The notes beneath the pieces are model-generated. The model was given only the letters and a program-made list of their open reading frames with translations. It made no database searches and was not told the origin of the DNA. A stretch of 64,000 nt of DNA, taken from NCBI RefSeq assembly GCF_015265435.1, contig NZ_JABJWH010000036.1, forward strand, positions 248,001 through 312,000, written 5' to 3'. Of this stretch, positions 37,501-44,600 are shown piece by piece (the stretch's first letter is position 1; each line of letters opens with the position of its first letter). The translations under genes and the position numbers were made by a program. This stretch comes from Alloalcanivorax profundimaris. Its GTDB lineage: Bacteria; Pseudomonadota; Gammaproteobacteria; Pseudomonadales; Alcanivoracaceae.

Positions 37501-37645
37501 GCTGGCCAGCCTGGACAGCTGGGAAGTGGACGAAAGCGCCGACAACATCCAGCACCGGGCCATCGGCCTGTCCTCGGTGCCGGGCATTCACTGGCAGAAC
37601 CGGCCCACCTTCCAGCAGGTGGTGGAATTCACCAACCATCGATAA
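34514..37645 (+). CDS. Penicillin acylase family lipoprotein (Ntn hydrolase)
   Basis: Large exported amidase of 1043 residues. The N-terminus is a lipoprotein signal ending LLTAC (Cys 19), followed by a Gly/Ser run and a Pro/Glu-rich linker (about 32-60). The acylase fold starts near 165 (KRDDYGVPHIFGDSRADALFG). Ser524 in NAISNALLL matches the N-terminal nucleophile made by self-cleavage, giving alpha and beta parts. The residue before it is Ile rather than the common Gly. Later family markers are GSFNWFYIDDRDI and SWNNRPA. Members cleave side-chain amides, including beta-lactams and acyl-homoserine lactones; the substrate here is unknown. It is divergent from alkB. Confidence 0.88.
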   Translation: MRLSNLLFGLFLVGLLTACGGGGGGSGGGGATPEPNEPGPEEPEQPQEPEEPTLPEDRPATVTAPYADYGRVLNVLPPGQDDNGGLSNLVADVPGVSDLISGVLDDLVAETGLVPALSKEPHFDDQLALYDALVRSPEGLTDNDLTGYFKPSPLSAPDAGAWESEITVTGEGRTVAIKRDDYGVPHIFGDSRADALFGVGYVTAADRLFLLDVLRRAGRGELSRFLGPADFSFDRDIAVNAPYREEDRTAQIANAVARFGDDGAQVYQDAVHYVEGLNNYVAKVQSGLLEAPIEYLGLGVQLEPFVIEDVVAIATLIQGIFAGGGGDEQANVLLLQALRQETGSDQAACDLWRDLRHATDPESTVTTDRSFATQSPPAIDRDLCPLSGELAGRFPGAVMFDAGTWQPYEPLTTAPCGRPGQDTCPTAAGNLPALPGTGVVGGLLESVGELLGGLLSLSSLKDGELAARWARVRIEVDRLGRDKPAASPAPGALSEEQRLAVRERVQRLATGVASLREGFPNAISNALLLTAEHSASGRPLAVFGPQTSYFVPQLLLEMSVHGGDINTRGMTFTGLPYVVIGRGPDFAWSATSGSSDLTDVRVVSLCQPADPPAHGEGGYRMNGQCQPFDVIEESWPARWNLAVPTDDPASVGQNFAVHRRVIRTAEYGPVIGFAAAGGQPVALTRQRSTYFAELDTALPFMQATRNDVHDVSSFQQVFNNTTGSFNWFYIDDRDIAFFHSGLYPQRAPGVHPELPSWGNGRYDWQGFLPLDAHPNDANPARGYLASWNNRPARDWWAADANASYGPTHRNDMLEVRLRDLVDQGGVTLANLVEAMGDAAVVDLRGQEVLPRALDLLETTPVTGDEASAIELMRDWIAGGAFRRDRDGDGDYDAEAAVALMDAWYPRMIEALLPQLTAMEDVDGRNLSLMGRDNKPGGMGSAYQSGYYGYLERVLEQALGTSEAPYRALRCADSDQAESCRQALARSLGQALDDLGGLASLDSWEVDESADNIQHRAIGLSSVPGIHWQNRPTFQQVVEFTNHR

Positions 37646-37649
37646 ACAG

Positions 37650-37806
37650 AGTTGAAAGTTGAAAGGGTCGTGGCGGGTCGCCCCTGCCGCGGCCCGCGGC
37701 CGTGCAAGGTCATTGCGTGGTTTGGTCGTTCGTTCCAGCGCGGGCACGGCGGTGGCGGCACCCGTGCCCCACCCGCGTTTCAACTTTTAACTTGCCACTT
37801 TCAACT
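37650..37806. repeat. AAGTT-type intergenic repeat, copy 2
   Basis: AGTTGAAAG occurs twice (37650-37658 and 37657-37665) and returns as its complement CTTTCAACT at 37798-37806. CAACTTTTAACTTGCC (37781-37796) is identical to copy 1 at 8789-8804. The 37646-37915 interval holds no gene besides this repeat. Confidence 0.7.
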
Positions 37807-37915
37807 CGTTTTATTCATTCCGTTCATGTCCGCTGATCAGCCTTATGCATTTGTTTAATCCAGGGTCCGGGTTTAGCGTGTTCGTTTCACTGTCTTTTTA
37901 GTTCGGGAGAGACGC

Positions 37916-38893
37916 ATGCGCGCCATTCTGTGCAAGGAACTGGGACCGGCGGACAAGCTGGTCATCGAGGACGTGCCCTCACCGGAGGTGAGCGGTGACG
38001 GGGTCAAGGTGAAGGTAAAGGCCGCCGGCCTGAACTTTCCGGACACCCTGATCATCGAGGGCAAGTACCAGATCAAACCGGAACTGCCGTTCTCCCCGGG
38101 CGGCGAGATGGCCGGCGAGATCGTCGAGGTGGGGCCGGACGTGAAACACCTGAAACCCGGCATGCGGGTCATGGGTCTCACCGGCTACGGCGCCTTCGCC
38201 GAGGAAATGGTGGTGTCCGAAAGCCGCGTGATCCCGGTGCCGGACAGCATGAGCGATGAAACCGCCGCCGCCTTCAGCATGGTGTACGGCACCAGCTACC
38301 ACGCGCTCAAGCAGCGCGCCCACATCCAGCCCGGGGAAACCCTGCTGGTGCTCGGCGCCAGCGGCGGCGTGGGCCTGGCCGCGGTGGAACTGGGCAAGGC
38401 CATGGGCGCCACCGTGATCGCCGCCGCCAGCACCGACGACAAGCTTCAGGTGGCCAAGGAAGCCGGCGCCGATGACCTGATCAACTACAGCGACGAGGAC
38501 CTCAAGCAGGCCCTCAAGAGCCGCTACCCGAAAGGCATCGACGTGATCTACGACCCGGTGGGCGACCGCTTCACCGAGCCGGCGTTGCGCAACATGGCCT
38601 GGAACGGCCGCTTCCTGATCGTCGGCTTCGCCGCCGGTGAGATCCCCAAGATCCCCGCCAACCTGGCCCTGCTCAAGGGCTGCAGCATCGTCGGCGTGTT
38701 CTGGGGGGCTTTCACCCAGCACGAGCCGAAGGAACACATCCAGAACGTGAAGGAACTGATGCAGCTGTTCGCCGAGGGCAAGATCGACCCCCGCGTCAGC
38801 GAGGTGTTCCCCTTCGAGCGGTACGAGGACGCCCTGGCGGCGCTCACCTCCCGCCGCGCCAAGGGCAAGGTGGTGCTCAAGGTCAGCGACTGA
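37916..38893 (+). CDS. NADPH:quinone oxidoreductase (zinc-independent MDR family)
   Basis: Cytosolic oxidoreductase of 325 residues. A GroES-like N-terminal domain contains KAAGLNFPDTLIIEGKYQ and SPGGEMAGEIVEVG. The central Rossmann fold has the NADPH motif GASGGVGLAAVELGKAMGA (about 146-164). No zinc-binding Cys set is seen, which places it in the quinone oxidoreductase/enoyl reductase branch of medium-chain dehydrogenases. The GGEMAG block and the AFSMVYGTSYHAL helix are typical of QOR-like proteins. Its natural substrate cannot be read from the sequence. It follows a repeat and is convergent with a two-component pseudogene. Confidence 0.92.
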   Translation: MRAILCKELGPADKLVIEDVPSPEVSGDGVKVKVKAAGLNFPDTLIIEGKYQIKPELPFSPGGEMAGEIVEVGPDVKHLKPGMRVMGLTGYGAFAEEMVVSESRVIPVPDSMSDETAAAFSMVYGTSYHALKQRAHIQPGETLLVLGASGGVGLAAVELGKAMGATVIAAASTDDKLQVAKEAGADDLINYSDEDLKQALKSRYPKGIDVIYDPVGDRFTEPALRNMAWNGRFLIVGFAAGEIPKIPANLALLKGCSIVGVFWGAFTQHEPKEHIQNVKELMQLFAEGKIDPRVSEVFPFERYEDALAALTSRRAKGKVVLKVSD

Positions 38894-38902
38894 ACGGCCC
38901 CC

Positions 38903-39724
38903 TCAAGCGGCGGGCAGCGTGATCCGGGCGCTCAGTCCGCCGCCGCGCCGGTTGGCGAGCGTCAGCTCGCCGCCTTCCTCGGCGATCACCGCCCGCGCCG
39001 TGGCCAACCCCAGGCCGACGCCGCCGGTGGCCCGGTTACGGGACGCCTCCAGCCGATAGAAAGGCGCCATCACCTTTTCCAGTTCGGACTCCGGCAACCC
39101 GGGGCCGCGATCACGGACCCACAGTATCACCCGCCCCTCCGCCTGACTTTATTCCAGCGTCGCCTCGCCGGCGTACTGCAGGGCGTTGTCGATCAGGTTG
39201 GTCAGCACCCGCTTGAGCGCGCCGGGCCGGCCGAAATGCACCCGCTTGCCCGGATCCGGACAGGTCACCGGCAGCCACTGGTCGGTGTAGTCCTCCACCA
39301 GGGTCAGCAGCAACTCACCGAGATCGAAGTGGGTGGGCGACTCCTTGAGGGTGTCGTCCCGGAAGAACGCCAGGGCGGCGTTGATCATCGCCTGCATTTC
39401 GTCGATGTCCCGGAACAGCCGGCCCTGCTGCTTGCGGTCGTTGACGAACTCACCGCGCAGCCGCATGCGGGTGAGGGGCGCGCGCAGATCGTGGGAAATG
39501 GCCGCCAGCATCTGGGTGCGGTCCGAGATCAGCTGCTGGATGCGCGCCTGCATGGCGTTGAACGCCCGGGGCACCGGCTCCAGCCCCCAGCTGCGCGGCG
39601 CCGTGAATCCCAGCCAGCTGCCGTCGCGCAGTTCGATGGGCAGCAGGTAGCCGTGCTGCACGAAAAAGCGCTTCAGCAGCGAACGTATCTCGGCGTCGTC
39701 ATCGACGATCAGAAGCGTGCTCAC
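38903..39724 (-). pseudogene. Response regulator-histidine kinase remnant (fused, internally deleted, nonsense-interrupted)
   Basis: The frame starts as an OmpR-type receiver (MSTLLIVDDDAEIRSLLKRF, about 27 residues, lacking the phospho-Asp). It then passes directly into the sensor part of an EnvZ/RstB-like kinase (PIELRDGSWLGF), skips the expected membrane helix and most of HAMP, and continues with HisKA (AAISHDLRAPLTRMRLR) and the N-box NLIDNALQYAG. An in-frame TAA at 39149-39151 stops it; the same frame resumes as VILWVRDRGPGLPE and GVGLGLATARAVI to 38903. This is best read as two or more in-frame deletions across an old regulator-kinase pair, plus a nonsense mutation. Confidence 0.85.
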
Positions 39725-39920
39725 GGGGCTCCAGGGTCCATTCCAGGCAATCCATTCCAGGCATTCGATCCGCTAGAAAAGTACGAGCAAGCGTCGCCGA
39801 ACACAAATATTTCAACCCGGCAATAAAGTGTCGGCGCCGCAATCATCCGGACATACCCGGGCAAGACGGGGGCCCTAGTGTTCAACGCTCTCCCGAAACC
39901 GGTGATGGAGTTGAGCCACC

Positions 39921-40745
39921 GTGATTGAACGACGCCTGCCTGCCCGGACGCGCCTGCTGATCGTGGGCATTCTGCTGATTTTCCTCGGCGCCTGCGCCCA
40001 CGCACCCGACGACGATCCCCCCACGCCGCCGGACCGGGTAGCGGTGCACGACCCCGCCGAGCCGGTGAACCGGGCGGTGTTCGGCTTCAACCGGGTGCTC
40101 GACACCGTGCTGCTCAAGCCCCTGGCCACCGCCTATGGCTGGCTGCCGGAGCCGGTCAACGACGGCGTGCACAACGTGGTGAGCAACCTGTCCGAACCCG
40201 GGGTGTTCATCAACGACCTGCTACAGGGCAACGGCCGCCGCTCGGCGAATACCCTGGGGCGCTTCCTGACCAACAGCACCGTGGGCGTACTCGGGATCTT
40301 CGACGTGGCCTCCCACTGGAGCATGCCCTACCACGATGCGGACATGGGCCAGACCCTGGGGGTGTGGGGCATCGGGGCCGGACCGATCATCGAGATCCCA
40401 CTGCTGGGCTCCAGCAACAGCCGGGACGCCACGGGCCGGGTGATCGGGCTGTTCCTGGACCCGTTCGGCCAGACCGACAGCGAGACCGTGGACAGCATCA
40501 AGGCCGGCAAGCGCGTGGCCGGCGTGGTGGACGGCCGCTACCAGGCCCTGCCGCTCACCGACCAACTGGAACAAAGCCCGGATTATTACCAGGCGATGCG
40601 CGACTACATCGCCCAACGCCGCGCGGAGCTGGTGTTCGAGGGCCGGGTCGGCGCGGTGGCCCCGGAAGCCGCCAACGACGACGCCCCGGCGCCCACGGCG
40701 TCACCGCAACAGCGGCCCACGCCGGCCGGGGCCGAGGCGCCATGA
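39921..40745 (+). CDS. mlaA: Intermembrane phospholipid transport lipoprotein MlaA
   Basis: Outer-membrane lipoprotein (VacJ family) of 274 residues that removes misplaced phospholipids from the outer leaflet and passes them to the Mla system. The lipobox FLGAC gives Cys 25. The MlaA fold is plain: DPAEPVNRAVFGFNRVLDTVLLKPLATAY, NVVSNLSEPGVFINDLLQG, RFLTNSTVGVLGIFDVAS and QTLGVWGIGAGPIIEIPLLG. The last 30 residues are a low-complexity Ala/Pro tail. The Mla inner-membrane genes are not in the window. Its stop overlaps the start of a small gene (ATGA), implying coupled translation. Confidence 0.94.
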   Translation: MIERRLPARTRLLIVGILLIFLGACAHAPDDDPPTPPDRVAVHDPAEPVNRAVFGFNRVLDTVLLKPLATAYGWLPEPVNDGVHNVVSNLSEPGVFINDLLQGNGRRSANTLGRFLTNSTVGVLGIFDVASHWSMPYHDADMGQTLGVWGIGAGPIIEIPLLGSSNSRDATGRVIGLFLDPFGQTDSETVDSIKAGKRVAGVVDGRYQALPLTDQLEQSPDYYQAMRDYIAQRRAELVFEGRVGAVAPEAANDDAPAPTASPQQRPTPAGAEAP

Positions 40746-40996
40746 TCGGCGAACAGGAAGTGGAAACCCTGGTGCTGTCGCGCCATCAGGAGCGCGGCGG
40801 CGACCGGCTGATTTACCGCGAGCGGCGGCTCAGCCTCACCGGCGACGGCCGGCTACGGCTGAACCACTACGAGGAACACTATCGCCCTTCCCGGTCACGG
40901 CGGCGGGAACACAACGTCACGGTGTCCCTGGAAGAGTTCGAGCGGTGGCTGGTGAACACCGGCCGCCATGAGCGGGGTTCCGGAGATCGCGACTGA
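40742..40996 (+). CDS. Small uncharacterised protein coupled to mlaA
   Basis: Protein of 84 residues, not recognised, highly charged (many Arg and Glu) and without signal peptide or membrane segment. Its ATG overlaps the mlaA stop (ATGA), which argues for a real, translationally coupled gene. A strand-rich pattern, DRLIYRERRLSLTGDGRLRLNHY-like, runs in the first half. The last residues, Asp-Arg-Asp, and the TGA are encoded by a REP palindrome, so the original C-terminus may have been different. Confidence 0.6.
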   Translation: MIGEQEVETLVLSRHQERGGDRLIYRERRLSLTGDGRLRLNHYEEHYRPSRSRRREHNVTVSLEEFERWLVNTGRHERGSGDRD

Positions 40997-41006
40997 AGTC
41001 GCGATC
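40985..41006. repeat. REP-type half palindrome at a gene junction
   Basis: GATCGCGACT (40985-40994), GA, AGTCGCGATC (40997-41006) is a perfect palindrome. It contains the stop of the 84-residue protein and overlaps the stop of the convergent thioesterase. The GATCGCGACTGAAG core is shared with the element at the alkB end. Confidence 0.7.
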
Positions 41007-41445
41007 AGCCGCCGCTCTGATCGATCAGCACCTCCGGCGCGCCTTCCTCCAGGGCGGCGCGCAGATCCTCCGGCACCGGGGTTTTCTCGAACGGCTCGGT
41101 GCGCATCATCACGTACACCACCTCCGCCCGGCACAGCGACGCGCCGTCGGCGACCCTCACCAGATCCAGTTCCAGCACGAAGGAGGTGTTACCCACCTTG
41201 AGGGTGCGCACCCGGGCGTCGAGCACGTCATCGAACACGGCGCTGGCGCGCCATTCCAGGGTCAGCTTGACCACCTGGTTGTCCAGGCCACGGGCCAGCA
41301 GGGCCTTGTAGTCACGGCCCAGGGCACGCATGAATTCGGTCATGGCCAGGTCCACGTAGTCCGCGTAACGGGCGTTGAACACCACCTGCTGGGCGTCGCA
41401 TTCGTTGTAGCGGACCCGGAAACGGAACCGGAAGGGTTCGCGCAT
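41005..41445 (-). CDS. Acyl-CoA thioesterase, 4HBT (YbgC/FadM-like)
   Basis: Hotdog-fold thioesterase of 146 residues. The family block FRVRYNECDAQQVVFNARYADYVDLAM carries the catalytic Asp (N-E-C-D) in the usual place near residue 16. VKLTLEWRASAVFDDVL and the VGNTSFVLELDL strand follow. The ATG at 41445 has AGGAG 6 nt upstream; a longer frame to 41502 would run into the neighbouring gene. It starts 8 bp after the substrate-binding protein gene on the same strand, so the two are likely co-transcribed. YbgC-like or FadM-like long-chain acyl-CoA hydrolysis is plausible. Confidence 0.9.
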   Translation of the reverse strand: MREPFRFRFRVRYNECDAQQVVFNARYADYVDLAMTEFMRALGRDYKALLARGLDNQVVKLTLEWRASAVFDDVLDARVRTLKVGNTSFVLELDLVRVADGASLCRAEVVYVMMRTEPFEKTPVPEDLRAALEEGAPEVLIDQSGG

Positions 41446-41453
41446 GGGGTCTC

Positions 41454-42746
41454 CTATTCCAATTGTTCGGGGCGGTCGTGGCGGCGCCGTTCCTTCCGCC
41501 ATTGCTGCTCGGTCGGCGCCGCGTCCTCACCGGACATGCTATTGATGATTTCGAAGAAATTCTGCCGGTATTCGTCCTGCATCACCTGATCGCGGGGTTT
41601 GATGCGCACCGCGTACACCGACTGCACGTTCTGGTGATCGAAGGCGCGCCAGTACTGTTCGTCCTTGAGCAGACTGTAATGGTGGCCTTCCAGGGCCCGG
41701 CGCACGGAGGCGGTGTTGAAGCTGTTGGCCCGCTCCACCGCGTCCTTCCACTGATAGACGATGCTGTAGGCGGAGGCCGCCGAGGTGGAGGGCCGGGTGT
41801 GGTAGCGCTCGGAAAAGCCCTCCACGAACTGGCGGCCGCGCGGGTAATCGAATTCAAAGGGTACGTTCCAGGTCCAGGGCGCGGCGCCGATCACCCCGGC
41901 CATGATGAAGGGCCCGGTCTGTTCCACCATGCTCAGGGTGAGATTGGGCACCACGATCTGCATGCGCTTGGGCAAATTCATCTGCTGGGCGATGGTCATG
42001 CCATGCACCATCTGCTCGCCGAACAGCACCATCACCAACACCTCGGCGTCGCTCTCCGCGGCGGCCTTCACCGCCTCCTGGATCTCGTGATAGCGGCCGC
42101 CGGGGAACGGCACCAGCACCGAGCCGTGGCGACGCTCGTCGGTGGTGCCGGTGAGCTCGCGCATGGACGCCTCGGTGGTGTGGCCCCAGGTGTAATCGGC
42201 GGTGACGTAATAGTAAGTCTTGTCGCCGTATTCCCGTTTCAGGTAATCGCCCAGCACCCGGGCCGCCATCCAGGCGCTGTAGCACTCCCGGAACATGCCC
42301 AGGTGGCCGTCCTTGCCGGTGGTGTCGTTGGAGTAGGTGAGCGTGCCGAAATAAAGCAGGTTATGGCGCCGGGCCTGTTCGCTGGCGGCGATGGCGACGC
42401 TGCTGGAGGAGCCGCCGAACAGCATGGCCACGCCCTGGGCGGCCAGTTCGTCCACGTTGGCCCGGGCCCGGTCCGCCTGGGAGGCGGAGTCCCGGTCGAG
42501 CAACTCCAAGGGCCGGCCGAACACGCCGCCGGCGGCGTTGATCTCCTCCACCGCCATCAGGGCGCCGCGTTTCTGCATCAGCCCTTCTTCCCGGTATTCA
42601 CCGGTGTGTGGATAGTTGAGCCCCAGTTTCACCGGCGTCGCCGCCACCGCCATCCCCCCGGACAATACCGCGCACGCGACCACCAGGACGGCGGCGAGAC
42701 ACCGGGCCAGGCGGGCCGTCACCCGCTTGCCTTGCTTGCATCCCAT
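41454..42746 (-). CDS. ABC transporter substrate-binding protein (branched-chain amino acid/amide type)
   Basis: Periplasmic type-I binding protein of 430 residues. A signal peptide covers about 1-35 (ending GGMAVA). The mature part begins VKLGLNYPHTGEYREEGL and continues with LAVEEINAAGG-type and DSASQADRARANVDELAAQGVAMLFGG blocks of the Peripla_BP_6 family. Its close relatives bind urea, short amides or branched-chain amino acids, but no permease or ATPase gene lies nearby. It may instead serve a distant transporter or act as a sensor input. AGAGG precedes the ATG. It is followed 8 bp later by the 4HBT thioesterase, an unusual pairing. Confidence 0.88.
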   Translation of the reverse strand: MGCKQGKRVTARLARCLAAVLVVACAVLSGGMAVAATPVKLGLNYPHTGEYREEGLMQKRGALMAVEEINAAGGVFGRPLELLDRDSASQADRARANVDELAAQGVAMLFGGSSSSVAIAASEQARRHNLLYFGTLTYSNDTTGKDGHLGMFRECYSAWMAARVLGDYLKREYGDKTYYYVTADYTWGHTTEASMRELTGTTDERRHGSVLVPFPGGRYHEIQEAVKAAAESDAEVLVMVLFGEQMVHGMTIAQQMNLPKRMQIVVPNLTLSMVEQTGPFIMAGVIGAAPWTWNVPFEFDYPRGRQFVEGFSERYHTRPSTSAASAYSIVYQWKDAVERANSFNTASVRRALEGHHYSLLKDEQYWRAFDHQNVQSVYAVRIKPRDQVMQDEYRQNFFEIINSMSGEDAAPTEQQWRKERRRHDRPEQLE

Positions 42747-42970
42747 GACAGTACCCTCTTTTTATTATCATCATTGATCCGCTATTTCGACCATTAGCAC
42801 AACCCCATCGGTAGAGGTTATTAGCCATTGGTCGATCCGGCCACCGGTTTTGTAGTCTTGCGGTATTGAGCGCGAACATACCGGGGAGTATGCTCGACGG
42901 CCTAATTTAAAACAAAATTCCACAATATATGGTGGCCGCCCCGGGCGGGCGGGCCCGCCGGGAGAGTTCG

Positions 42971-44581
42971 ATGACCTCTATCAGTGATGCCATGCCGGTG
43001 TACGCCCCCTCCCTGCCGGAGGACGGCTTCGTCTCCATCCCCCAACGGCTGCAAGAACTGGCGGCCCGACAGCCGGATCATCCGGCGGTCCACGATGAGA
43101 CCGGCACGCTCACCTGGCGGCAGTTCGTCGACGGCGTCAACCGGGTGGCCAACCGGCTGCGCGCCGCCGGCCTGCAACGCGGCGACACCGTGGCCGGCCT
43201 GTCCGAGAACAGCGCCCGCTACCTGACCCTGTTCATGGGCACCCTCACCGCCGGCGGCTGCATGGTGCCGTTGTCCGGCATGGCCGCCGGCGAGACCCTG
43301 GCGCTGATGGTCAACGACTGCGACGCCCGCTTCCTGTTCGTGTCCGACAAGCACCGGGCGCTGATCGAGCCGCTGCTGGACAGCCTGCACAACGTGCCGC
43401 CGGACGGCCGCGTGGCGCTGGATTTCCAGGCTGACGGCTGGCTGGATTTCGAGGACTGGCTGGGCGACGCCCGCGCCGACGCCCCGGACCATACGCCGTC
43501 CCTGGACGACCCGTTCAACATCATCTACAGCTCCGGCACCACCGGCGTGCCCAAGGGCATTCTCCACGATCACCGGCTGCGCGCCCGCCACGTGGAGCGC
43601 GGCCACGCCCTGGGCTATGACCAGGACGCGGTGACCCTGGTGTCCACGCCGCTGTACTCCAACACCACCCTGGTGGCGGTGCTGCCCACCCTGTTCGGCG
43701 GCGGCACCATCGTCAGCATGGCCAAATTCAACGCCCACCGCTTCCTGGAGCTGGCCCAGCAATACCGGGCCACCCACGCCATGCTGGTGCCGGTGCAGTA
43801 TCAGCGTATCCTGGCGGAGCCGGATTTCGAGCGGTTCGATCTGAGCAGCTTCAAGGTGAAGTTCTCCACCAGCGCGCCCCTGCGCGGCCACGTGATCGCC
43901 GACGCCATGGCGCGCTGGCCGGGCAACATCATCGAGTTCTACGGGCTCACCGAGGGCGGCGTCACCACCACCCTGAACTGCGCCGAGAACCCCACCAAGT
44001 GGGACACCGTGGGCAAGGCCAGCCCGGGCTGCGAGCTGCGCATCATCGACGAGGACCTCAAGGAAGTGCCCGCCGGCGAGATCGGCGAGATCGTGGGCCG
44101 CAGCGGCGCCATGATGCGCGGCTACTACAAGCGCGACGCCAAGACCAGCGAACTGCTGTGGACCAGCCCGGACGGCGAGGTGTTCTACCGCACCGGCGAC
44201 ATGGGCCGCCTGGACGAGGACGGCTTCCTGTCGGTGCTGGACCGCCGCAAGGACATGATCATCTCCGGCGGCTTCAACATCTACGCCGAGGACCTGGAGC
44301 GGGTGCTGCTCAAGCACGAGGCGGTGGCGGACGCGGCGGTGATCGCCATCCCCAGTGAGCAGTGGGGCGAAACGCCGCTGGGCCTGGTGGTGCTCGCCGA
44401 GGGCGCCACCGGCGACCTGGACATGGTCCGCGACTGGGCCAACGAACGCCTCGGCAAGGGCCAGCGGCTGGCCGCCCTCGAGCGACGCGAGGAGCTGCCG
44501 CGCAGCACCATCGGCAAGATCCTCAAGCGTGAACTGCGCGATCCCTACTGGAAGGATCGCGAACAGGCCGCCCGGGACTAG
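42971..44581 (+). CDS. AMP-dependent acyl-CoA synthetase/ligase
   Basis: Class I adenylate-forming enzyme of 536 residues that activates a carboxylic acid with ATP and CoA. Motifs seen are the P-loop IIYSSGTTGVPKGI (about 185-198), the FYGLTEGG adenine-binding block, YRTGDMGRLDEDGF, DRRKDMIISGGFNIYAEDLE and the C-terminal lysine in PRSTIGKILKREL. ATG at 42971 follows GGGAGAG; an upstream ATG at 42929 lacks support. It is divergent from the binding-protein gene. A fatty or aryl acid produced during alkane or hydrocarbon breakdown is a likely substrate, but the sequence does not settle which. Confidence 0.93.
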   Translation: MTSISDAMPVYAPSLPEDGFVSIPQRLQELAARQPDHPAVHDETGTLTWRQFVDGVNRVANRLRAAGLQRGDTVAGLSENSARYLTLFMGTLTAGGCMVPLSGMAAGETLALMVNDCDARFLFVSDKHRALIEPLLDSLHNVPPDGRVALDFQADGWLDFEDWLGDARADAPDHTPSLDDPFNIIYSSGTTGVPKGILHDHRLRARHVERGHALGYDQDAVTLVSTPLYSNTTLVAVLPTLFGGGTIVSMAKFNAHRFLELAQQYRATHAMLVPVQYQRILAEPDFERFDLSSFKVKFSTSAPLRGHVIADAMARWPGNIIEFYGLTEGGVTTTLNCAENPTKWDTVGKASPGCELRIIDEDLKEVPAGEIGEIVGRSGAMMRGYYKRDAKTSELLWTSPDGEVFYRTGDMGRLDEDGFLSVLDRRKDMIISGGFNIYAEDLERVLLKHEAVADAAVIAIPSEQWGETPLGLVVLAEGATGDLDMVRDWANERLGKGQRLAALERREELPRSTIGKILKRELRDPYWKDREQAARD

Positions 44582-44582
44582 C

Positions 44583-44600
44583 AGGGTGAACAGACCCTAG
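44583..44600. repeat. Possible remnant end of the MITE-like element
   Basis: AGGGTGAACAGACCCTAG matches the right end of the 10336-10602 element (AGTGTGAACAGGCCCTAG, 10588-10605) at 16 of 18 bases. As at arsR, the TAG reads as the stop codon of the adjacent gene, here clsC. Confidence 0.45.
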
